From NCBI GenBank assembly GCA_944472155.2, contig OX235277.1, forward strand, positions 41,618,758 through 41,682,757: a DNA stretch of 64,000 bases, written 5' to 3'. Positions within the stretch are counted from its first letter, which is position 1. Each line of letters opens with the position of its first letter. This document shows positions 10,617 to 21,269 of this stretch, piece by piece. Source of the DNA: Trichobilharzia szidati (Eukaryota; Platyhelminthes; Trematoda; Strigeidida; Schistosomatidae). A program made the position numbers and the translations under genes. Below the pieces are notes generated by a model. That model was not told where the DNA came from. It searched no databases and saw only the letters and a program-made list of their open reading frames with translations.

Positions 10617-11410
10617 GGGCCAAGTTAAACTTTAAGCACCACTAGCTACCAATCAGCGAATGACCTCGAACGCACCAATCACGTGAAGGAGGCATTTTTG
10701 TGCATGAAATACATGTATTTATGAAAAACAGCATAAAAACTGTATAAGTGTTACAGAGGATACCTTCCTCTCACATGTGATAAAAATAGCTGTCAGTTTT
10801 AGGTTCGAGTATCAACAGAGTATAATTCCCTTGTGGGCAAAATTCACTTTGATAAAGTCTCATAGCGTTATGCAGTTATATTTACTGAGCAATAAATTAT
10901 GCTCGAAACGTTGTCATCAGTAAATATTACTGTATAACACTGTGAGACGTTATCAAAATAAACTTTACCCACAATGGAATTATACTCTACCACCACAGTG
11001 CCTAAGTTCTATTCTTATATCAGTAGAGTAATTTCACCACATCCTATGCATGTAATTATTTAGCTCTTCTGACCCTAGCAATAACCCTAATCTTTACTGA
11101 ACCTAACTCTAAAATGAAAATATCCGTAAACTAACTGTAATGTAACTCGAAGCAACCCTAATGTCGCCTTTATTAGGTTAACCTAATCCTAACTTGTCCT
11201 TGGCTTAAACCGTAACTTAGTCTTTCTCAAACCTAAGCTGAAACTTTCCAGATATCCTATTAAATAACATAATACCTCGATGAGCGTATTTCATTGATGA
11301 TGACAATATTACTTGCCAGGTTTCACTAATTTGCTCAGTGAGCGTTTCAAGGTCATTGATGCGGTCGCACTCCATTGGTAGTTAGTGGTGCTTAAAGTTT
11401 AACTTGGCCC
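10617..11410. mobile_element. Candidate non-autonomous DNA transposon (MITE-like) with terminal inverted repeats
   Basis: The left end begins GGGCCAAGTTAAACTTTAAG (from 10617). The right end is its inverted copy, ending at 11410. The first 37 positions match with one difference, and a second short match (AATGACC.TGAA..CGC) follows inside both ends. Flanks ATGACT and ATGATT could be a 6-bp TSD with one change. No transposase frame is present. A PLE-derived foldback element sits inside. Confidence 0.55.
10815..11045 (+). mobile_element. PLE-B-derived foldback element inside the TIR element
   Basis: Inverted arms AGAGTATAATTCC / GGAATTATACTCT enclose the terminal-repeat motif TATGCTCGAAACGTTGTCAT. 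It ends in the shared tail CAGTGCCTAAGTTCTATTCT. It has the same structure as 27228-27414 and 43961-44222. Confidence 0.65.
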
Positions 11411-11889
11411 ATGATTGAATCTCTCTGGAAATCAATAAAAGTACATCCAATCTATGTAATATATAGACCAACCTTGGCCTACTTCTTTAAAAGATTAACC
11501 TCAAATTTAATATTTTAATTCATATCTTTATGTTTTACCGTGTCCTTCTATTTCCTTTCGTAATCTTTTAGAAACCATTTGTTTAGATCACTTTACAAAT
11601 ATTATTACCAATCGTCTTTTAAACTTACACTGTGCATATTTCTATTTGTATATTGGACTTTCTCTCATTCAGCCGATACGACAACTTACCTTTTGAAACC
11701 TGCTCATATTCACACGTGTTGTGGACAGTAAAATCTCATAATTCTATTTTTGATGTACATATTTTGTGTACAGCTAAATCAGTCAACAATTCGCAATTTT
11801 ATGCATTTGTTAATGAGCCATACCCTATTGAGTACGATTTAGTGGTTATGCCCACTATCCCCATTTCTATTCAATTTCATCATAGATGA
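11411..11889. other. Unassigned spacer upstream of a Perere-like fragment
   Basis: AT-rich. The end (11860-11889) may already belong to the RT fragment, since it codes SIQFHHR or, in another frame, FNFIIDD-like sequence. Confidence 0.35.
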
Positions 11890-13035
11890 TATACTAATGG
11901 ACTTAACCCTAACTGACTTCAGCGACTCAGGGATTGACTTGTTAACATCAGGGAATAATAGTCTCGTTGACTTAGAATATGCAAATGAAGACGCTGACAA
12001 AATAGAGCAGAGTCTTCTGAACACCTTGAAGAGTGGCCAACTTCTAATGTTTGGCATGCGATTCGCTCCAAACAAATCTAAGATGATGCTACAGGACTAA
12101 ATGGACTACATTGACTCCTAGCTTAGAAATAGGGGGTGAAGTGGTTGGTGGAGCGAGTAAAACACTTCACTTATTTGGGAATTTGCATCAGGCCTAACGG
12201 GTTGATCTGATTGCTGACGAGATCTCAGCACGGATACAGAAGGCTAGTTTCGCATATACCAGTTTACGCCATCTCTGGCTTAGTAGACGTGATATCCGGC
12301 TGGCTGTCGACGAAAAGGCGTGTGTACTGCTCACCAGTTCGCCCCATCCTCCTTTACGGCTATGAGACCCGGATATTGAGAGTGGAAGACATGAAAAGGC
12401 TGGTGTCTGCGTTCTATCTCCCGTCTGAAATGGTATAATATGGTAAGCAATATTGAGGTTAGGCGTCGAGTGCTAGGTAAAAAGGGGAAATCAACAGACA
12501 AGGCTGTGAAGTTACACCGATTGAGATGGTTAAGACATGTGTTACGCATGCATGCCTAGCCATCCATCGCCTTCCTCGGCGGGTAATGTTAGCTGACATA
12601 GGATTAAGTTGTTGCAAAAGAGCCAGTGGTGGTCAAACCAAAACATGGCCTCATCAATCAGTGAAATCCACAACAGTTAGTTTAAGTTAGCCAGCCAGCC
12701 ACGTAGGAAGGTGTAGACCTCCTGGTTGGGGTACTCGGGACGGTAAACACCAATGTCGGCTGGGAACAATTGGTGATATAACTCGAAATTGTTCTCAATG
12801 GCGCAGATGCATCCACTCCTTGTGACTTATGATTTCCAATAAAACTATATTGTTCTTCCATATTACTATTCTTTTTGCCTTATATCTCTGTTTACTGTCT
12901 CTATTTTGCGTTTCTTTTTACTTTCTTCTCTGGTTTTGTGTGCTGAGTGAAGTGTGGCGACTCGAACTGCTGCACATCGGTGCAAAGTTCTATGTTGAAA
13001 CCAGACAGACAGTGGTAATATATGGGTTGCTTAAA
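11890..13035 (+). mobile_element. Perere-3/SR3-like RTE retrotransposon, RT palm to 3' end (pseudogene)
   Basis: Order in shifting frames: DLEYANEDADKI (decayed YADD motif, about 11960), GMRFAPNKSKMMLQDW, the thumb region with IGGEVV and TSLRHLWLSRRDIRL, RVLGKKGKSTDKAV, LHRLRWLRHVLRM, GGQTKTW, and the 3' untranslated end with GGTGCAAAGTTCTATGTTGA (12980). Stops and frameshifts throughout. This is the longest Perere-like copy of the window. Confidence 0.8.
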
Positions 13036-13049
13036 CTTCTGTAGGTGGA

Positions 13050-13118
13050 CCAGGATTCGAAGCTCATGACCTGCTTGGTTAGAAGTCAAGCACTTAAACC
13101 AATGGGCTACAACTCCTT
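13050..13118 (-). repeat. tRNA-like sequence (pseudo-tRNA or SINE head)
   Basis: On the minus strand TAGCCCATTGGTTTAAG resembles an A-box region, and CTTCGAATCCTGG lies at B-box distance. It differs from the heads of SINE1 to SINE3. A complete cloverleaf was not confirmed. Confidence 0.4.
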
Positions 13119-13309
13119 ACAGTTGGTGTGATGTATATATATATATATTCTTATTTTTCTGGCTTATATATTGTATGATATTTCTGATGGATTTATAACT
13201 ATAAAGGTTGAAAGTGTGGGGAGGAGGAAGTCATTGAAGACAACAGTACGCTAAAATATTCTTTGCTTTAAGTATGTTCTTTATTTCGCCACTTGAGACG
13301 TTAAGAACC

Positions 13310-13690
13310 AGAAGGGCTGGAGACTGCTGATGAAATGGCTTAAAATCATTGTCAATAGCACATATGCATTCTCGCTTCATTTTGAAGTGTTGCTAGAATA
13401 TTAGCAGCATGGAACTCTGGGGACGAACCAATCAAGGACATATTGGTCAACAAATATATGCAGAAGAAAATGGAGTTGGATCGGACACACGCTCAGGCGG
13501 CCGCCAAGTGACATCGCGCGCCAGGCTATCGCTAGAGTAGCACGCGAATGGGAAACGACGAGTTGGGCGTGGATCTGAGGGTGATACGGAGTAGATCGTA
13601 TCAGGTGGAGATGAGAGCTTATGAACATCTGTGGAGCCAGCTAAAGTGGACTGCAGATATTGATAGAACGCAGACACCAATGATCAAAGA
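13310..13690 (+). mobile_element. Perere scrap followed by 3' end of an SR2-related RTE (family b)
   Basis: 13310-13385 carries the Perere phrase around GGAGACTGCTGATGAAATGG. From about 13400 the SR2-b end follows in broken frames: IGHTLRRPPSDIARQA-like and REWETTSWA. It ends near 13690. Confidence 0.65.
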
Positions 13691-14240
13691 CAACCAGCGG
13701 GCCTTTTCATATCTACCACTTTCGATGGCCATTTCTCAAAGCCACAAAGGAAGACGGGGCAAACTGCCGAGCAGTACACAAGCCCTTTGATCGACAGCCA
13801 ACCGGATATCACGTCTACTAAGCCAGAGATGGAGTAGGTTGGTTGGCATATGCCAAACGAGCCTTCTGTGTGTGTGCTGAGATTTCGTCAGCGATCAAAC
13901 CGCTGATGTTGGTTGATACAACTCTCCAAAACAGTGAGTGTGAAGGGTCAACACGCTCCATCACCCAATTCACTCCCTATCATTAAGCTAGGAGTGAATC
14001 AATGTAGTCCAGTCAGTCATGTAGTACTCATCCTCTTACATTTTACAAAGGGAGCGAATCACATGCCAAACATTCGAAGATTGCTACTACTCAAGGTGTT
14101 CAGAAGACTTTGCTCTATTTTGTCAGCGTCTTCACCTATTAGCAGAGCAGGACTATATCATCATTTGGATATTCTAAGTCAACGAGACTATTATTCCCTG
14201 ATGCTAACAAGTCAATCCTTGAGTCTCTGAAGTCATTGAG
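13690..14240 (-). mobile_element. Perere-3-like RT fragment, minus strand
   Basis: The segment 14040-14235 is the reverse complement of 11900-12075 (RT palm around the YADD remnant). Sequence down to 13690 mirrors 12110-12330. It is inverted relative to both neighbouring plus-strand copies. Confidence 0.75.
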
Positions 14241-14404
14241 GGTTAGTAAGTAAGGCATCTAAAAACTTTCTTTTATGTATAGTTCAGTGTAGTGATTCTA
14301 ATAAAACATAAAAGAATGCAACCATTTTATCATTGTCCAGCACCCACCCCACCCTGCTTATGTCATAGCAATCTTGTTTAACAAAAACAAAAGACGCCTA
14401 GTTA

Positions 14405-15150
14405 CAGGATTAAAAGGTGTCGTATGCAGGTGAACACTATTCACAGCTAATAAACAAGAACAACTGTGTGTACTGTTCATCAGTCCGCTCCGTCCTCCTT
14501 TATGACTGTGAGACCTGGCCATTGAGAGCAGAAGACATGAAAAGATTAGCTGTCTTTGATCATAGGTGCATGCGTTTTATCTTGCCCCATATGAAGTGGT
14601 ATAATAAGGTGAGCAATATTGAGGTTAGGCGTCGATAGAGTGCTAGGTAAGGAGGGGAAATCAATCGATGAGGCTGTGAAATTACATCGACTGAGATGGT
14701 TAGAACATGTGTTACGTATGCCTAGTCATTGCCTTCCTCGACAATGGGCAATGTTAGCTGATATAGGGTCAGGGTGGAAAAGAGCTAGCGGTGGTCAAAC
14801 GAAAACATGGCATCAGCAGTCGATGAAATCTACAACAGTTAGTCTGAGCCACGTAGGTAGCTGTAAACTGGCTTCCTGGTTGGGGTCGTCGGGACAGTAA
14901 AAACCAATGGTTAGAAACAATTGGTGACATGACTCAAATCGTTCTCAATGGCTGGCGTGGATCCTTGTGACTTATGATTTCCAATGAAACTGTTTTGTTC
15001 TTCGTTATTACTATTCCTTTGTCTCACACCTCTGTTTACTGTCTATATTATGCATTTCTTCTCTTGCTGTGTGCTACATGGAGTGTGGCGACTTGAACTG
15101 CCGCACATATGTGCAAAGTTCTATGTCGAAAACAGACACACAGACAGATA
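14405..15150 (+). mobile_element. Perere-3-like RTE, thumb to 3' end (pseudogene)
   Basis: Codes SVRSVLLYDCETWPLRAEDMKRLAVF-like sequence, then FDHRCMRFILPHMKW, RVLGKEGKSIDEAVKLHRL, GGQTKTWHQQSMKS and SWLGSSGQ. The 3' untranslated end runs to GTGCAAAGTTCTATGTCGAA (15110-15130). The frame is broken near 14635. Confidence 0.8.
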
Positions 15151-15203
15151 GACATACAAGAACAACAAAAAGGGAGTATATCACCACCGCAACTTCCACT
15201 TAC

Positions 15204-15557
15204 CATAGCGAAGTGATTCGCTTCAGTCAACCATTTATCCACTGTACTCGTATTTTCATGTTGACCATCTTTTAATGATAAATTGACGATATTATTTGAT
15301 GGACATGAAAAAGACGATTTGAAGCAGGATAGTGAAGGATAGCCATTTTGATTCAGTTCACGGACTGATGGTTGTAGATGATGGTGTTGATATCCTGACC
15401 TGTTGAATTTCTTTGTATAATAATCTCTAGCTGACAGGTATGTACTAATCCACATTCGTTGATATTCTTTACTTGGATATTTGTCAAAATTTACAACACT
15501 TATGCCTAGAATCAATATATAGAAAGAGAGAAAAAGAAAATGAAAAGAGTTCGCCAT
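15204..15557 (-). CDS. Candidate host gene, first coding exon of a secreted protein (partial)
   Basis: The minus-strand ATG at 15557-15555 sits in a favourable context (A at -3, G at +4). It opens 118 codons that end precisely at ATG|GTAAGT (donor 15203-15198), so the exon is phase 0. The first 23 or so residues (MANSFHFLFLSFYILILGIS...) form a typical signal peptide. The rest is hydrophilic with three N-glycosylation sequons (NRS, NLS, NTS) and a CFKSSFSC cysteine pair. It matches none of the repeats in the window. No family recognised. Beyond the donor the frame runs into retroelement sequence, as expected for an intron. Downstream exons would lie below 14400 or outside and were not found. 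Confidence 0.55.
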
Positions 15558-15684
15558 TGTGAGATAAACAGGTGAAGATTAATGCGAAACAAAATACACA
15601 CACGTGGTACTTCAGCAAAGAGTCTCTTTTCGCTGGCGCACTTTTATTCACACTTAACTATGCAACAGCAATTATAGTTACCTA
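15558..15684 (-). promoter_or_regulatory. Putative 5' leader/promoter of the secreted-protein exon
   Basis: Sequence immediately upstream of the ATG. It contains an AATAAAAG stretch near 15645-15652 that could serve as a weak TATA-like element. No further motif is secure. Confidence 0.2.
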
Positions 15685-15985
15685 TAATGGAGAAGATTTG
15701 TAGTTCACGTGGATGATTTTGATGTAGTTGTGTTCTGTGAGTTGGATGGTCTATTCGCGAAACTTTCGTTGCCTTACTAGGCGACATCTTCAGCACATAC
15801 CTCAATCTGTTGAAGTGAGCTTTTAGATTTCTCCACGAGTTTATTAGTCATCTCTCCTGGTTACCTTAATTGTGATTGGTTGTATTCGCCTATTTTCACA
15901 CTCTCTAGGCTACTTGTATTGGTACTGATTGTTTCCTTGACCTAAAGTCCAATCCTTTGAATGAGATTTCCTTCTTATCAATTGA
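15685..15985 (-). mobile_element. PLE-F 3' region and terminal repeat, minus strand
   Basis: Reverse complement of the segments at 46240-46540 and 58520-58815. Shared landmarks: AGGAGAGATGACTAATAAAC, CTCGTGGAGAAATCTAAAAG, GCTGAAGATGTCGCCTAGTA, GAACACAACTACATCAAAAT. Confidence 0.65.
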
Positions 15986-15989
15986 TAAA

Positions 15990-16345
15990 TTTTGTCATGA
16001 GATCCACTCCTTGGTAGGTAGTTACCTGGGGTTCCAGTGGAAAGTCGTGACCAGTAGGGTGCAGCAGGTCGGGTGTGAGGACAAATATTCGCCGAAGACA
16101 TTGGCTAGCGGTTGCGCTATATCGTGAATTGGCAGAAGTTAGAATTCATGGGCCATTGGATAGGGTCCCAGTGGCTTAATGGTATACGAGCTCGCCTTGT
16201 AACCAGAAGGTCCAGGGTTCGAGTCCCGGTGGGTGCGTACTGGTGAAGAGTCCCAAACCAGGACGAAACAGCTGTCCAGTACTCCCTGTAGGTTTTCCAA
16301 TGCTTCTCTAACCAGTGTCAGCTCATGATGAAATCCTGTAACCAA
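15990..16345 (+). mobile_element. SINE1, near full-length copy
   Basis: Contains the 5' extension (TTCCAGTGGAAAGTCGTGAC), AGAATTCATGGGCC, a tRNA-like head with A-box-like CAGTGGCTTAATGG and B box GGTTCGAGTCC, and the hammerhead. In the hammerhead all helices are intact but C3 is G (GTGAAGA, 16243-16249). The 3' tail ends CCAATCACAATCAAGG, where PLE-F sequence resumes. Confidence 0.85.
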
Positions 16346-16525
16346 TCACAATCAAGGCAACCAGGAGAGATGACTAATAAACTCGTGGAGAAATATAAAA
16401 GATCACTTTAAACTGAAGTGTATGCGCTGAAGATGATGCCTAGTAGGAGGGGGCAATGTGAAAGCTTCGCGAGTATAAACCATCCATCTCGGAGAACATA
16501 ACCACATCAAAATATATACTTATTT
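16346..16525 (+). mobile_element. PLE-F terminal repeat, plus strand
   Basis: Same landmarks as 15685-15985 in opposite orientation, so the SINE1 copy lies between inverted PLE-F ends. Confidence 0.65.
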
Positions 16526-16970
16526 GTTTGTGTGTGTATACATTAGGTTTGTCCGATTAGAATAAGTATAAGTTTGGGTTATTGTTGTCAAGACATTTCA
16601 AAAATGTGTTGAATAATCGAATCGTAATTAGGGTTCGGGGGGGGGCAGTGAAGATTGGTAAAAGACGGTAGTGGTGATGCGTTGTCAAAAAAAAAAGAAC
16701 ATAGTTATTAATGTTAGTCATCAACATATAAAAGAAGTTGAATAGGCGTAATACACATCAAGATGCCTAAATTATATATTTAAAATAAGTTAGTTGAAAC
16801 GCCTTCCTTATCTTGGTCAGCAGTATTTTAAAACCATCTTTAATTGTTGCATAAATTTCCTTAATTTCATTTCATATTTCATTCAGTATTACATTGTTTC
16901 ATGAGCATTATCACTTACATATGGTTTTTTTAACTGCAATTCAACTAATCTTAACAAGTCGATATTATTG
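16526..16970. other. Unassigned AT-rich spacer
   Basis: G tract at 16637-16643 and A tract near 16690. Nothing else recognised. Confidence 0.35.
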
Positions 16971-16971
16971 G

Positions 16972-17240
16972 TCTGTAGGGATTTGATTGATTGGTTACAG
17001 GATTTCATAATGCGCTGACATCGGTTATTCCTTTACGTTTCCAGTGGAACATAAGGCGCCTTCAAGCTAGAGGCTTGAAGTTTCAGTAGCAGTGGTACTA
17101 ATTTTTACGGGATGGGGTTGCTAGCCTCATGCCCAACGTTCCCTGGCTCAGCGAAGTAAAGGAGTGCGTCAGCCGGGGGTCGAAGCCCGAACCACCTGAG
17201 TTGTTGGCGGGTATTCTACCGCTGTGCCACCAATGCACAA
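16972..17240 (-). mobile_element. SINE2 copy fused to a SINE1 tail
   Basis: 16972-17028 is a minus-strand SINE1 3' tail. At about 17029 a minus-strand SINE2 begins. On its sense strand SINE2 has a tRNA-like head (GTGGCACAGCGGTAGAATAC, B box GCTTCGACCCC) and a body. The 3' hairpin CTTCAAGC/GCTTGAAG precedes the LINE-like end (TATGTTCCACTGGAAACGTA). Confidence 0.7.
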
Positions 17241-17470
17241 TCATATATATATATATATAAGTGTAGAGCTGGACGAGGCATTTAACGAAAAGAACTTTCT
17301 TTGCTCTAACTTTCTTTTGTCTTCTAGATGAAGATTGGTTACGAAGTTATTTATCTGAAGTAAACAACCGGTAAAATATCAGCACGGAGACAGGTTAACC
17401 AGCCCCAAGTCAATTAGTCTTATGATATGTTGAATTCCAGACAAACTGGCATCATGCACTAAACCGCCAC
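17241..17470. other. Unassigned spacer with TA repeat
   Basis: TA microsatellite at 17244-17260. The rest is unassigned. Confidence 0.3.
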
Positions 17471-19235
17471 GTCTTGACCTGACCATTCTTACAAATCCTG
17501 AGATGAGAAATTATTCAGCGATACGGAATTCGCTGGGATGATATTTGTGATGCACATACAAGCTTTCAGGACCTGTCTCTCCAGGTGACATTACACCAAT
17601 ATAAAGACGATCTTCACAGCATGACCAGTATGATGGTGTTAGATATCAGGATTCCTTATGCAATGGTTCTCCAGTGCACCGACGAGCAACAAAAACAGGA
17701 TTTGAATGCAAGCTACAAGACACTGAACAAAAGAGTAAAGAAGAGTGCCAGAGAAGACAAAAGAAAGTATTATGAAACCATGGCAAGTGAAGCAGAACAA
17801 GCTGCAGGCAAAGGAGACCTCGCAACACTCTGCCAAACAACTAGGTACCCATCGGACAAAAGTTTGACACAAATTAAGCCGGTGAAGGATGACAATGGAA
17901 AGTCACTCACCAAAGAGGTGTAGCAAAGGAAACACTGGGTTGAACACTACAAAAGACTCCTAAATAGACCGCCACCTACAACGCGCCCAATAATACCAAC
18001 AGCGGAAGCAGAACTACCAGTGAACACCAACCTCCCAACGAAATCAGAAGTCCTCAAGGCAAACAAGATGCTAAAAGCTGGAAAAGCAGCAGGACCACAT
18101 GGAATCCCAGCATTGAAAATGGACCCAGAGACGACAGCGGACTTGATGACGCCACTGCTGGAGAAGGTGTGGAAAGAAGGCAAAGTACCCGAGGATTGGA
18201 AGAAAGGATACTTATTCAAACTACCAAAGAAAGGAGACCTAAGTCAATGCAAGAACTGACTATCGCCAACGATTTTCCTGATTGCGGGTAGTAGACTGGA
18301 TAATGCGACAAACAGAGGGCAATCAGGAAACAGGCATAAAATGGACCCACACAAAACACTTGGAGGATCTGGACTTCGCCGATGATATATGTCTGATTTC
18401 CCACAAACTGGAAGATATGCAAGCGAAAAGCAACAAGTTGGCAGAAGAAGCATCAAATATAGGACTTCAGGTGAACATAGAGAAAACAGAGGTAGGTGAT
18501 GAAGATTCCTGGCCAACAGCAACAGCAACAGCAACAACAGACAACAATCAGCATATATGGAAGGAACCTGAAAAAAACAACCCTCTTCACCAACCGACCT
18601 GGGAAGCATCGTTTCAACTACAGGCCGACAGAACTGACGAGGATATCAAAGCAAGAATCGGAAAAGCAAGACAAGCTTTCACTACTCTCAAGTCTGTGTG
18701 GAGGTCAACAGCACTCAGCATCAAAAATAGCATCCGGATTTTCAACTCCAATGTGAAGTCAGTGCTACCATACGGATCAGAGACTTGGCGCGTCATGAAG
18801 AGCACCTCAAACAAACTACAGACCTTCATTAACAGCTGTCTTTTCTCAATACTCAAGATCAGATGGCCAGTCAGAAAAGATCAGCAACAGAGATCTCTGG
18901 CAATGAGCAAACCAACCAGGAACCGATTGTGAAACAAATAGGCAGGGAGAAATGGAGATGGATTGGCCATACTCTGAGGAAACCATCAAGTGACATCACT
19001 AGACAAGCCATTGCTCGAGTGGAACCCGAAAGGGAAGCGGCGAGTTGGCCGTCAGTGCAAGGGTGACTTGGAGGAGATGATATGAAGAGGAGATGAAAAC
19101 GTGTGGGCAGACTTGGAGCCAGGTGAAGACTCTAGCAGAGAACCGAACGCAATGGAGACGTGTGACTGAAGCCCTATGTTCCTCTAGGAATTAAAGGAAA
19201 TAATAATAATAATAATAATAATAATAGTAATAAAG
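17471..19235 (+). mobile_element. SR2-like RTE retrotransposon with internal RT deletion
   Basis: The region before the RT codes KRVKKSAREDKRKYYETMAS and DGKSLTKEV-like sequence. RT start: MLKAGKAAGPHGIPALKMDP, then VPEDWKKGYLFKLPKKGDL (to 18257). The text then jumps to the block before the catalytic motif (LSPTIFLIA-like, VDWIMRQT), and DLDFADDICLISHKLEDMQ follows. The segment between SQCKN and LLSP, which holds the first catalytic Asp (compare 27630-27870), is deleted. Thumb, [10 protein letters not shown] and [19 protein letters not shown] follow. The copy ends with GAAGCCCTATGTTCCTCTAG and a TAA repeat (19201-19230). Confidence 0.85.
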
Positions 19236-19335
19236 CCAGTAAACCACACTTCCTCTACATCGTTAAATTTATTTCCATCGTGTGTTTGAGTTTCAGGAAG
19301 ACTAATACACACTACACACACACTGAGTGCATTCA

Positions 19336-19795
19336 ACTGAAAAGTTATTATTATTATTATTATTGTATCCTTTTATTCCTACAGGAACATAGGGCTTCAG
19401 CCGTGCGTCTCCATTGCGTTCGGTTCTCTCCTAGAGTCTTCACCTGGCTCCATGTCTGCCCACACCTTTTCATCTCCTCTTCACATGACCTCCAAGTCAC
19501 CCTTGCACTGACGACCAACTCGCCGCTTCTCTTTCGGGTTCCACTCGAGGGCTTGTCTAGTGATGTCACTTGATGGTTTCCTCAGAGTATGGTCAATCCA
19601 TCTCCATTTCCTTCTGCATATTTGTTTCACAATCGGTTCCTGGTTGGTTCGCTCCCAGAGATCCCTGTTGCTGATCTTTTCTGGCCAGCTGATCTTGAGT
19701 ATTGAGCGAAGACAGCTGTTAATGAAGGTTTGTAGTTTGTTTGAAATGCTCTTTATGACGCGCAAAGTCTCTGATCCGTATAGTAGTATAAAGAG
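19336..19795 (-). mobile_element. SR2-like RTE 3' end, inverted next to the previous copy
   Basis: The minus strand codes [53 protein letters not shown] and [19 protein letters not shown]. The TTA repeat at its left end is the poly-TAA tail. With 18770-19235 it forms an inverted repeat with a spacer of about 100 bp. Confidence 0.85.
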
Positions 19796-20464
19796 GAATT
19801 AGAGTAAATCTGAATATTTACAAGGTCAAGAGCCTACGCACACACACTAACAAAATGCCGAATCGTCTACCACTGTCTACTGACACTATTTCATCAGTTA
19901 ATAATTGGCTTTTACCAGTGTTACTATTATTATCATTATTATTGTTATTAGCATAAGATACATATTTGGCATACAAGTAGATACAACCACAATGAGGCGA
20001 TATTGACCGCCACATACATAACTAGAAAGTTCACTGCTAACTACATTTTTTTTAAATCAACAGATAGACGATCACTCTATTGTTACACTGTAAAAATTTG
20101 AATAAAATTCATTAAGTTAATTAAAAGTTTTAACATAATCATCATCTCAGGTCAAGTTAGAAATAGCGTTCATTGGAATTTGAACAATGAAAACGAGCGA
20201 GCGGTATACTAAGTAGTAGTGGCCTTGAAAAAAAACCAATCACATCGCCCCATCCTTTTAACAACCAAAGTTAGGTAAGCATTGAGGAAATTAGGTTTAT
20301 TAGATTTATTGTCCTCTCATACTTACTCTCAAACCTACACATCTAACAGCAGCATTTTAAAGACATTCAAGAAATGGTAACTTCTATTGTGTCCACAAAA
20401 CGCACGCTGATGGAGATGAGAATTAGTCACACGATGATGACATCAAACGCATGCAATTCCACAA
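19796..20464. other. Unassigned sequence
   Basis: TAT/TTA-type repeat at 19920-19950. No coding motif recognised. Confidence 0.35.
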
Positions 20465-20755
20465 AGAGAGAAATTATCAATTACGTAGAGCCACCGTACA
20501 TTCTTAGCTCGGAGAGGCCGGATTTCAAAAGTTTATAGCAAGACTGAGTGCACCGAAGCATTGTAAACCTGACCTTCGATAACCAGCTGACTATGCGATA
20601 GAGGTGGCCCAAATTGAAGTATGCCATCCTAGCTTGTATGGTAAAATTAGAGATCTCGTCGGTGACACTACAGCCAGCACTCACATACGAACTTGTCGGC
20701 AACTTCAAGGGGTTCACCAGGAAATCTTGTCCACTCAGCGTATATAGCAAAGTAG
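20465..20755 (-). mobile_element. Perere/SR3-type RT thumb fragment
   Basis: The minus-strand 89-codon frame contains AGCSVTDEISNFTIQARMAY followed by FNLGHL. This matches the VTDEIS.RI.KAR.AF.NLRHLW block of RTE elements just after the palm. It ends in decayed sequence. Confidence 0.6.
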
Positions 20756-20765
20756 CATTTTCAAC

Positions 20766-21255
20766 ATAAATGTTAAGTCAGTTTACCTATATGGGTCAGA
20801 AAATTGCACTAGGCATTACGAAAAGAACTTTCAACGGGCTACAACAGACCTTCATCAACAGCTGCCTTCACTGGTTCCATATTAAACATCAAATGACCAA
20901 CCAGTCAGAAAGAATTAGCAAGAAGAAACTCTGCAGTGGAACAAACCAACCAACAGCCTATTGCTCAACAAATATTCCGAAGAACATGGAGATGGATCGG
21001 ACATACACTGAGAAGACCAACGAGTTACATCGCACAACAGGCCACTGCTCAAGTAGAACCCGACTGGGAAACCACGAGTTGAGTGTGGGTCCGAGGGTGT
21101 GACATGAAGGAGATCATATGCGAAGGAGATGAGAGATTATGGACAACTGTGGGCGCAGCTAAAAACGACCGCAGAGAATAGGACAAAGTGGAGATGGACT
21201 GTTGAAGCACTATGTTCCACTCAAAATCCAAGGGAACAATAATAATAATAATATG
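20766..21255 (+). mobile_element. SR2-related RTE (family b), 3' end
   Basis: Codes NINVKSVYLYGSENC-like, LHQQLPSL/FINSCLHW, then TENRTKWRWTVEALCSTQN. It terminates GAAGCACTATGTTCCACTCA with a TAA repeat (21239-21255). Close to the copies at 24690 and 26005. Confidence 0.75.
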
Positions 21256-21269
21256 TTGACTGATACACG

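Noticed and set aside
11070..11230. Degenerate telomere-like CCCTAA/CCTAA sequence
   Set aside because: The units are irregularly spaced and mutated with no tandem register, so an interstitial telomere tract is not supported.
15048..15203. Last 51 codons of the 169-codon minus-strand frame
   Set aside because: They lie beyond the GTAAGT donor and overlap the Perere-like 3' end (15069-15150), so they are intron, not protein.
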